Source of the DNA: Deltaproteobacteria bacterium
Lineage (GTDB): Bacteria; Desulfobacterota; Desulfobacteria; Desulfobacterales; B30-G6
NCBI GenBank assembly: GCA_003647375.1
Contig: QMMS01000125.1
Coordinates: forward strand, 1 to 11,345
DNA: 11,345 bases
Reading direction: 5' to 3'
Made by a program: the position numbers and the translations under genes
Part shown: piece after piece, positions 6,170 through 11,345 of the stretch
Numbering within the stretch: position 1 is the stretch's first letter
How the letters are laid out: each line of letters begins with the position of its first letter
Notes under the pieces: model-generated
What the model was told of the DNA's origin: nothing
What the model saw: only the letters and a program-made list of their open reading frames with translations
The model's database searches: none

Positions 6170-7531
6170 TCAACTGCCGGCTCCATTCTCCAGCAAGTGC
6201 TCACGCACTGTGGCCAGCTCCGATTCTGCAGGATAGCCCAGGTCCATGGCTTTGTTAAACGCTGAAAGCGCTTTTTCGGACTGGTCCTGACCAAAGTAGA
6301 CCTTTCCCAGACGGAATTGAAATAAACCGTTCTCGGGAGAAATCTCAACGGCTTTCTCACAAAACAGGGTCGAGATCTCGGGGTTTTCCGCTTTTTCGTT
6401 ATACAGAACACCCAGCGCTGACATGGCGCACGCATCTGTGGGATTCTTTTTTATCGTTGTTTCGTAATGCGTGACAGCTTCGTCGGTCATGTGCAACGCC
6501 TCACAGCACTCACCCAGGTGCAGGTAGGGGATCCAGGAATCCGGCTGCAGGCAGACCGCCTTTTCCAGATAGGTTTTTGCCGCATCCAGATCACCTATAT
6601 CCAGATACAGCTTCCCGAGCTGAAAAATTACTTCAAAAACATCTTCCCCTGTGGCCTCTGCCTTTTGATAATATTTCAACGCATCTTCTGTCTGGTTCAG
6701 CATGCTGTGCACATATCCGGCATTATAAAGGGACATGACCTCTTGCGAATCGAATCTGGTGGCATCCCTAAAAGCCTCGAGGGCCTCTTCCAGTGCGCCC
6801 TTCACACCATAACAAACACCCAGACTATTGAGGACATTGACATTTCCCGGATCCAGTTTTAGTGCTGTTTTCAGTTCTTCGATGGCGCCCGACACATCCC
6901 CCTTCTGATACAGTTCGTCCCCGCTGATATTCAGACTGACGGCATCGAAAAGAACGGCGCTGTTGGCGCCAAAAAAGAAGGCATGGGTCAACGCCTTTCC
7001 GGCATTGCCAAAGATCTCTTCTTTTTTATAATTACCCGTTGGATGGGAAGCCACGCCGATGGACACCGAACCATTGGCAAGCCCATCGACTCTGCCCTGA
7101 ATATCTTCCGCCAGTTGTAAGGTGTCGGCATCGTTCTTGCCGGGGAAAAAGCATCCCAGAGAATCTGCTTCGACCGGCCCCCAGGTACCGTTTTCCATCC
7201 TGCACAATTCGTCCACCACCCGGCTGACACCCAGGATGCAGAGCGTATTGTCGTGGTCGCCTGAATTCCCGGTGTTCACAACACCATCCGTCCGGATAAT
7301 CATGCTGCCAAAGCATGAGACGTTCTGCATCTGTTCCACGGCGTACCGCAGGAACTCGTCGCCACAATAAATTTCCGGGAAAGCCTGTTGCATGGCTTCG
7401 ATTGACCCATTTTCTGCAAAAGGAGAATCCCCATTGTCTGGTGCTATTGCAGGGGGATTGAAAAGGAAGTGGCGGGTTGTTCCGCGTTCGGAAAAGATAA
7501 TCGGTTTTGGCTTGTTTGCGCTTGGTGTCAT
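6170..7531 (-). CDS. TPR protein with N-terminal degenerate GGDEF-like domain
   Basis: The product has 453 residues. From residue 199 to about 436 it carries roughly seven tetratricopeptide repeats (for example DELYQKGDVSGAIEELKTAL and NSLGVCYGVKGALEEALEAF), which normally mediate protein-protein contacts. Residues about 60-196 look like a diguanylate-cyclase fold: SVSIGVASHPTG and EIFGNAGKALTHAFFFGANSAVLFD match the family's C-terminal half. At the place expected for the GGDEF catalytic loop the sequence reads GPVEADSLGCFFP, so enzymatic c-di-GMP synthesis is unlikely. No signal peptide is seen, so it should be cytosolic. The start lies 5 nt after the selA stop, and GGGAGAAG within the end of selA could serve as ribosome site, indicating one operon. 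Its exact role is unknown; the domain call is from pattern, not from a search. Confidence 0.8.
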   Translation of the reverse strand: MTPSANKPKPIIFSERGTTRHFLFNPPAIAPDNGDSPFAENGSIEAMQQAFPEIYCGDEFLRYAVEQMQNVSCFGSMIIRTDGVVNTGNSGDHDNTLCILGVSRVVDELCRMENGTWGPVEADSLGCFFPGKNDADTLQLAEDIQGRVDGLANGSVSIGVASHPTGNYKKEEIFGNAGKALTHAFFFGANSAVLFDAVSLNISGDELYQKGDVSGAIEELKTALKLDPGNVNVLNSLGVCYGVKGALEEALEAFRDATRFDSQEVMSLYNAGYVHSMLNQTEDALKYYQKAEATGEDVFEVIFQLGKLYLDIGDLDAAKTYLEKAVCLQPDSWIPYLHLGECCEALHMTDEAVTHYETTIKKNPTDACAMSALGVLYNEKAENPEISTLFCEKAVEISPENGLFQFRLGKVYFGQDQSEKALSAFNKAMDLGYPAESELATVREHLLENGAGS

Positions 7532-7536
7532 TGGCG

Positions 7537-8958
7537 TTACACTTCTCCCAGTAGTTGCCGAAAAGCTGCTGTTATGGCATCCGGTTCACTCTCCTGGATG
7601 GTCCGAACATCCATCATGAAAAAATCGTCTTCAATTCTGCCGATGACTGCCGGCGTATATTCCCGCATCCATCTATCGATGCGGTTCGCTGATATGTTCT
7701 GAATCTTGACACCCACACATCTGCTGGGCAGCTTCAGCAGCGGCAGAGAACCACCCCCGGCGCGGGAGGTGGCATCGAAAGATTGCACTTCGAGCCTCTC
7801 ATTCTTTATATCTTTCAACAACACCATAAATCTTTCGGCTTTCTCTTGAATGATCTGTTCCGGCATGGTGAGCATTCTCAGTGTCGGAATCCTGTTCAAT
7901 GCAGCTGCTTCATCACGGTAGAGACGCAGGGTGCTTTCAAGAGCGGCCAGGGTCAGTTTGTCGATCCGGAGGGCCCGGGTAATGGGATTCTGTTTGATCT
8001 TGCGGAGCATCTCACCGGCACCGGCAATCACACCCGCCTGGGGCCCGCCAAGAAGTTTGTCGCCGCTGAAGGTTACCACATCCACGCCGGTGGATACCGA
8101 CTCTTGAACCGTCGGCTCTTTCAGGAGTCCATAATTGGATAGATCGATGAATGTCCCACTGCCGAGATCTTCCATAACCGGCACATGATGCTTTTCTCCA
8201 AGTACGACGAGTTCCTTTAAAGATACGCCGGCGGTGAAGCCCACCACGCTGTAGTTGCTGGTATGGACCTTCAACAGGAGCCCGGTGCTATCGTCGATGG
8301 CGTTCTCATAATCCTGCAGATGGGTTCGATTCGTGGTTCCGACTTCTTTTAAAACGGCCCCGCTTTTTGTCATGACATCCGGAATTCTGAAGGATCCGCC
8401 GATCTCCACCAGTTCCCCCCGTGAAACGATGACATTTTTACCCTTTGCAATCGTTTCCAGGCACAAGAGAACAGCCCCGGCATTGTTGTTGACCACCATG
8501 GCGGCTTGGGCCCGGCTTATCTCACAGATAAGGTCCTCGACACTGCTATAGCGGGAGCCTCGCTGTCCGGATATCAGGTCAAATTCCAGGTTTGAATATC
8601 CGCCGGCGATTTTCTGCAAGTTCTCAAGGGCCTCATCTGCCAGCAATGATCGACCAAGGTTAGTGTGAATGACAACGCCGGTGGCATTGATCACCTGTTT
8701 CAGATTCGGCATCATGGCCGATGTGACCTGCTCCTTGATCCGTAGCATGATTGATGATTCGGAAAATATTTCCGCAGGCAGTTCTGTGTGCGGGTCAAGA
8801 ATCTTGGCCCTGAGCACTTCGATGGCAGATCGGGCTGCATCAACCTGTGTGGACCTGGGAACGTCTGCAAAAAATGGATCAGCCTTGAACCATTCAAGAA
8901 TGCGGTCAACACCGGGAAGAGATCGCAACAGGGTCTGGTTGTCAGTTGTCTCTTTCAT
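7537..8958 (-). CDS. selA: L-seryl-tRNA(Sec) selenium transferase SelA
   Basis: SelA is a pyridoxal-phosphate enzyme, a large homo-oligomer in the cytosol, that converts seryl-tRNA(Sec) to selenocysteyl-tRNA(Sec) using selenophosphate. The 473-residue product has normal length and signatures: LPGVDRIL at the N-terminus, NATGVVIHTNLGRSLL near residue 91, VSRGELVEIGGSFRIPDVM near 178, HTSNYSVVGF, and TFSGDKLLGGPQAG with Lys301 as the likely PLP-binding lysine. The organism therefore probably uses selenocysteine. selB, selC and selD are not in the window. The ribosome site is weak (AGAG about 8 nt upstream). Its promoter should be in the divergent, hairpin-rich spacer 8959-9316, and the TPR gene follows closely. 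Confidence 0.96.
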   Translation of the reverse strand: MKETTDNQTLLRSLPGVDRILEWFKADPFFADVPRSTQVDAARSAIEVLRAKILDPHTELPAEIFSESSIMLRIKEQVTSAMMPNLKQVINATGVVIHTNLGRSLLADEALENLQKIAGGYSNLEFDLISGQRGSRYSSVEDLICEISRAQAAMVVNNNAGAVLLCLETIAKGKNVIVSRGELVEIGGSFRIPDVMTKSGAVLKEVGTTNRTHLQDYENAIDDSTGLLLKVHTSNYSVVGFTAGVSLKELVVLGEKHHVPVMEDLGSGTFIDLSNYGLLKEPTVQESVSTGVDVVTFSGDKLLGGPQAGVIAGAGEMLRKIKQNPITRALRIDKLTLAALESTLRLYRDEAAALNRIPTLRMLTMPEQIIQEKAERFMVLLKDIKNERLEVQSFDATSRAGGGSLPLLKLPSRCVGVKIQNISANRIDRWMREYTPAVIGRIEDDFFMMDVRTIQESEPDAITAAFRQLLGEV

Positions 8959-8980
8959 GGGGTTCTCTTTTCAACTCCGA

Positions 8981-9004
8981 ATAAAATCGTAGGAACGATT
9001 TTAT
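8981..9004. repeat. 10-bp-arm hairpin upstream of selA
   Basis: ATAAAATCGT (8981-8990) and ACGATTTTAT (8995-9004) are perfect inverted copies around AGGA. It begins 22 bp before the selA start codon and would lie in the selA leader if transcription begins further upstream. A second, smaller hairpin follows at once (9010-9022). Confidence 0.65.
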
Positions 9005-9028
9005 AAAACGCGACCTTGTCGCTATCTG

Positions 9029-9074
9029 ATATGATTTTGGCCCGCACTGGAACCAGTGCGGGCCAAAATCATAT
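9029..9074. repeat. Perfect 22-bp-arm palindrome with 2-nt centre
   Basis: Arms 9029-9050 and 9053-9074 are exact reverse complements, separated only by AA. The core of each arm is TTTTGGCCCGCACTGG or its complement. No T-run follows the stem on either strand, so it is not a standard intrinsic terminator. It sits between two divergent promoter regions, which excludes a role as the end of either neighbouring gene. A repetitive palindromic element, a large operator or an IS-related end are possible. Confidence 0.85.
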
Positions 9075-9215
9075 TGTGGATATCATTATCGTATTTCATC
9101 ATAAAATTCAAGGCTTCTAAATTGAGCGATTATATAGGGTGCCGTAGTTACAAGGAAGATCCATCAGAAGAGGGCAGGTTTCGTATGACAGGTCGGGAAG
9201 AATGTGGTATTGAAA

Positions 9216-9292
9216 CAGTAAGCAGTAAGCAGTAAGCGATAAGCATTTAGCTCGTGACAACTGCCTAAAACTTAAAACCTAATACTTAACAC
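9216..9292. repeat. Eleven-unit heptamer array, CAGTAAG turning into YTAAAAC
   Basis: Eleven 7-bp units run in one unbroken phase over 77 bp. The first three are CAGTAAG, followed by CGATAAG and CATTTAG, then two diverged units (CTCGTGA, CAACTGC), then CTAAAAC, TTAAAAC, CTAATAC and TTAACAC. Two different word families thus share one register. The array ends 24 bp before the rfbB start codon. Confidence 0.8.
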
Positions 9293-9316
9293 CGCAATGA
9301 CAAAGGCTGAAATTCC

Positions 9317-10375
9317 ATGAACAATATCCTCGTCACCGGCGGAAGTGGCTTTATCGGCGCCAACTTCATCCGCTATCTGCTGTCTGACACCGACTACAGC
9401 GGTCGTATCGTCAACATGGATCTGTTAACCTATGCCGGAAACCCTGAAAACCTATCGGGATTGGACGAATTAACAGACGATCGCTATGCTTTTGTACATG
9501 CCGACATCTGTGATACCAAGGCCGTAAAAAACGTTTTCGAGACCTATGAAATCGATACGATCTGCCATTTTGCAGCAGAATCCCACGTGGATCGATCCAT
9601 CGTAGCGCCGGATGCCTTTGTTAACACCAACATCCTGGGGACATTCACACTTCTCGAAGAAGCGCGACGCCATCTAAACCGCCTCAAACGGTTCCACCAC
9701 GTCAGCACAGACGAGGTTTACGGATCTCTGGGGAAAGACGGGTTCTTTTCGGAAACAACCCCCTACGATCCCAGCAGCCCCTACTCCGCATCCAAGGCTG
9801 CTTCGGATCACCTGGTGCGTGCCTATCATCGAACGTACAATATCCCCGTCACCATTTCAAACTGCTCCAATAATTACGGCCCTTATCAATTCCCGGAAAA
9901 ATTGATTCCCCTCATGATTCTGAATGCCCTGGCCGGCAAACCGCTGCCTGTTTACGGTAAGGGGATCAACGTTCGGGACTGGCTCTTTGTGCAGGACCAC
10001 TGCAGGGCTGTCTGGACGATCATACAGAATGGCCGGCCCGGGGAAACCTACAATATCGGCGGGGAGTGTGAGATACCAAACATCGAGCTCGTTCAAACCC
10101 TGTGCGATATTCTGGATGAGATGGTCCCCTCCAGCCATAACCGGCCACGATCAGATCTGATCACCTTCGTGAATGATCGGCCCGGGCATGATTTTCGCTA
10201 TGCCATCGATTGTACCAAATTGAAAACCGAGCTCCTTTGGCAGCCAATGGCGTCCTTCGATGCAGGCATCCGAAAAACCGTTCAATGGTATCTCGACAAC
10301 CCTGCCTGGGTCCAGCATGTACAGAGCGGGGAATACAGGGAGTGGATAACGGATAATTATGATCGGAGAGGGTAA
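9317..10375 (+). CDS. rfbB: dTDP-glucose 4,6-dehydratase
   Basis: RfbB is an NAD-dependent short-chain dehydrogenase-family enzyme in the cytosol. It converts dTDP-glucose to dTDP-4-keto-6-deoxyglucose, the second step to dTDP-rhamnose and other deoxysugars of lipopolysaccharide and surface glycans. The 352-residue product has the usual length. It has a Rossmann NAD site [11 protein letters not shown] near residue 7, [10 protein letters not shown] near 85, the catalytic STDEVYG with Thr131-Asp132-Glu133, the YSASK motif with Tyr156 and Lys160, [23 protein letters not shown] and [13 protein letters not shown]. The ribosome site is poor (AAAGG about 12 nt upstream); a 7-codon frame (9297-9320) overlaps the start as ATGA and might assist initiation. 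Other rfb/rml genes are absent from the window; it appears to stand alone between repeat-rich spacers. Confidence 0.96.
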   Translation: MNNILVTGGSGFIGANFIRYLLSDTDYSGRIVNMDLLTYAGNPENLSGLDELTDDRYAFVHADICDTKAVKNVFETYEIDTICHFAAESHVDRSIVAPDAFVNTNILGTFTLLEEARRHLNRLKRFHHVSTDEVYGSLGKDGFFSETTPYDPSSPYSASKAASDHLVRAYHRTYNIPVTISNCSNNYGPYQFPEKLIPLMILNALAGKPLPVYGKGINVRDWLFVQDHCRAVWTIIQNGRPGETYNIGGECEIPNIELVQTLCDILDEMVPSSHNRPRSDLITFVNDRPGHDFRYAIDCTKLKTELLWQPMASFDAGIRKTVQWYLDNPAWVQHVQSGEYREWITDNYDRRG

Positions 10376-10393
10376 TGGAAGGGTTGAAGGGTT

Positions 10394-10524
10394 GGAGGGT
10401 ATAAGAGCAGGGTCCGATGGCCCGAGGATTCGAGGGAAAGCCCTAAGCTTTAAGCATCAAGACTGTAGGCTGTTAGGCTGTTAGCAGTCTACAGTCTAAC
10501 AGTCTAACTAGCCTTATACCCTCC
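10394..10524. repeat. Outer 12-bp inverted repeat enclosing a heptamer array
   Basis: GGAGGGTATAAG (10394-10405) and its exact complement CTTATACCCTCC (10513-10524) flank 107 bp that contain the array at 10442-10508. The left arm overlaps the end of three 8-bp units (10381-10404). The structure lies just after the rfbB stop codon and could fold as a long nested stem-loop in the transcript. Confidence 0.65.
10442..10508. repeat. Heptamer/octamer array with hairpin, CTGTTAG/CTAACAG family, copy 2
   Basis: Units of 7 or 8 bp run CCTAAGC, TTTAAGC, ATCAAGA, CTGTAGG, CTGTTAGG, CTGTTAGC, AGTCTAC, AGTCTAAC, AGTCTAAC. The middle folds back: GACTGTAG at 10461-10468 is the exact complement of CTACAGTC at 10489-10496. 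The vocabulary is shared with 3120-3180. Confidence 0.75.
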
Positions 10525-10565
10525 TGGCTTCCCAGCATCCTATCCTTTGAAAAGATTGAACAATA

Positions 10566-10642
10566 AATATCGAACAAGGAACCGATGAATGATGAAGGGC
10601 TTACTTCGACATTCGATATTTCTTGTTCTACATTCTGCGGTT
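10566..10642. repeat. Eleven-unit heptamer hairpin, AATATCG/GACATTC family
   Basis: Seven-bp units in one register include AATATCG, AACAAGG, GAATGAT, then GACATTC, GATATTT, CTTGTTC and TACATTC on the right side. The right half is largely the complement of the left half. AAATATCGAA (10565-10574) and TTCGATATTT (10612-10621) match perfectly, and 10587-10597 pairs with 10604-10614 with two mismatches around a 6-nt loop. Confidence 0.7.
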
Positions 10643-10730
10643 TAAAACTAGCATTTTGTACGAGTTTAATGGTTTAATGGCTGGAGCGATGTTTGGAAGT
10701 TCGCTGAAAGCGACGAGCGATAGGCACCTA

Positions 10731-10765
10731 TCAGCCTACAGCCTGAGCCCCTAAAAGCCTAAAAG
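10731..10765. repeat. CTGTTAG/CTAACAG family, short copy 3 in front of pyrF
   Basis: The words AGCCTACAGCCT and CCTAAAAGCCTAAAAG follow each other and resemble the right arm of the 3120-3180 hairpin (CTACAGCCTAAAC). The end overlaps the proposed pyrF ribosome site (AAGGG), 10-12 nt before the start codon. Confidence 0.5.
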
Positions 10766-10777
10766 GGATCTGTTAAA

Positions 10778-11345
10778 ATGAAACACCCCAAAGACTATCT
10801 CATTTTTCCACTGGATGTTCCTACCATCGATGAGGCCGGACGCTATGTCTCATTACTCCAGGATAGTGTGGGTATATTCAAGGTCGGTCTGGAACTCTTT
10901 ATCAAGGCCGGGCCCGACATTGTGCATGAAATTCGAAAAATTTCAGCGAACGCCCGCATTTTTCTGGACATGAAACTTCACGATATTCCGGAGACCGTTT
11001 ACCGGGCCATGCAGGGCATTGCCTCCCTGGGTATCACCTATGCCACGGTCCACTGTGGTGAATCGAAAAAGATGCTCGAAGCTGCCGTCAGGGGCGCTGA
11101 CGGCAAGGTTCATCTCCTCGGTGTTACCGTATTGACGAGTGTCGCAAAAGAGGACATCCGGTCGGCAGGCTATGATGAATCCTTCGCGGATGATATCAGC
11201 CGCCTGGTGCTCAAAAAGGCAGACATGGCAAGAAATGCCGGGTTTGCGGGCGTGGTCTGCTCCGGTCATGAGGCCGGACAGATAAAAAAAGTGTGCGGCA
11301 AGTCATTTCTGGCGGTGACGCCGGGCATACGACCTGCGTGGGATA
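10778..11345 (+). CDS. pyrF: Orotidine 5'-phosphate decarboxylase (5' part)
   Basis: PyrF is a cytosolic enzyme that decarboxylates orotidine monophosphate to UMP, the last step of de novo pyrimidine synthesis. The first 189 codons are present; the gene runs off the window. It starts MKHPKDYLIFPLDVPTIDEA, with Asp13 of the substrate site, then FKVGLELF with Lys36, and the catalytic motif DMKLHDIPETV, in which Asp64, Lys66 and Asp69 form the Asp-Lys-Asp set. VTVLTS, SGHEAG and the phosphate-binding VTPGIRP near the cut end complete the TIM-barrel pattern of the short bacterial class. The start at 10778 is preceded by AAAAGGG about 10 nt upstream. It is same-strand with rfbB but 402 bp away across repeat DNA, so a common operon is doubtful. 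Confidence 0.95.
   Translation, partial: MKHPKDYLIFPLDVPTIDEAGRYVSLLQDSVGIFKVGLELFIKAGPDIVHEIRKISANARIFLDMKLHDIPETVYRAMQGIASLGITYATVHCGESKKMLEAAVRGADGKVHLLGVTVLTSVAKEDIRSAGYDESFADDISRLVLKKADMARNAGFAGVVCSGHEAGQIKKVCGKSFLAVTPGIRPAWD

Larger units (their letters stand above)
8959..9316. other. Divergent spacer between selA and rfbB (358 bp)
   Basis: This gap must hold promoters in both directions, but I see no convincing -35/-10 pair. It holds three hairpins in a row (8981-9004; GCGAC-CTT-GTCGC at 9010-9022; the palindrome 9029-9074). It then has about 140 bp of unremarkable A/T-rich DNA, and the heptamer array 9216-9292 close to the rfbB start. No RNA gene is recognised. Confidence 0.6.
10376..10777. 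other. Repeat-mosaic spacer between rfbB and pyrF (402 bp)
   Basis: No reading frame or RNA gene is supported here. The spacer is built from nested short repeats. They are 8-bp GGGTTGAA-like units at 10381-10404, an inverted pair 10394-10405/10513-10524, the CTGTTAG-family array 10442-10508 inside that pair, the heptamer hairpin 10566-10642, a TTTAATGG duplication near 10665-10680, small hairpins at 10701-10713 and 10719-10732, and further CTGTTAG-family words at 10731-10765. A pyrF promoter is not evident. Confidence 0.6.

Noticed and set aside
5913..6265. Two plus-strand reading frames giving VFGVWCFVFC-type peptides.
   Set aside because: They are direct translations of the GTGTTTG heptamer array (7 bp times 3 gives a 7-residue repeat). 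No ribosome site or family similarity is seen.
7537..8958. Search for selenoproteins (in-frame TGA readthrough) near selA.
   Set aside because: All genes in the window are complete without reading through TGA, and no cysteine-for-selenocysteine pattern points to a truncated frame.
9186..9236. A 16-codon plus-strand frame starting ATGACAGGTCGG upstream of rfbB.
   Set aside because: It ends inside the CAGTAAG heptamers and has no recognisable motif; coincidence is more likely than a leader peptide.

Overview
The window looks like a housekeeping and cofactor-biosynthesis stretch of a bacterial chromosome. It most likely comes from an anaerobic Desulfobacterota of the sulfate-reducer type (Desulfobacterales-like). 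This is inferred from a cobA-hemD fusion behind hemC, moaA, selenocysteine machinery (selA), and intergenic spacers full of heptamer-periodic repeats like those I associate with that group. No 16S or other definitive marker is present, so the taxonomy is an inference.

Layout. Seven of the nine genes are on the minus strand. Read in the direction of transcription (descending coordinates) they are: selA (8958-7537); a degenerate-GGDEF/TPR protein 5 nt behind it (7531-6170); a 16-unit heptamer array; a small FmdB-type zinc-ribbon protein (5985-5755); hemC (5755-4826, sharing one base with the zinc-ribbon stop); cobA-hemD (4829-3300, ATGA overlap with hemC); moaA (3055-2069); a 108-bp inverted-repeat element; a Fsr-like MFS transporter (1778-603); and the N-terminal part of a periplasmic binding protein, probably for a 2-aminoethylphosphonate-type ABC importer (380-1, cut by the window edge). 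Two plus-strand genes close the window: rfbB (9317-10375) and the 5' part of pyrF (from 10778). A 358-bp divergent spacer rich in hairpins separates selA from rfbB.

How the genes work together. FmdB-like protein, hemC and cobA-hemD form a tight unit. HemC makes hydroxymethylbilane, the HemD half closes it to uroporphyrinogen III, and the CobA half methylates that to precorrin-2, the branch point to siroheme, cobalamin and, in many anaerobes, heme by the siroheme route. MoaA starts molybdopterin synthesis, and SelA makes Sec-tRNA. These are three cofactor systems on which anaerobic redox enzymes depend. RfbB supplies dTDP-4-keto-6-deoxyglucose for surface sugars, and PyrF makes UMP.

Most unusual content. 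Most larger intergenic gaps carry short repeats whose units are different words but nearly all 7 bp (sometimes 8 bp) long: 1801-1842, 3120-3231, 6011-6122, 9216-9292, 10442-10508 and 10566-10642. In two of them one word family changes into another without losing the 7-bp phase. Several lie just upstream of start codons, and several fold back as long hairpins. This heptamer system, together with a perfect 22-bp-arm palindrome (9029-9074) and the 27-bp-arm element behind moaA, is the part of the window that ordinary gene annotation does not explain.
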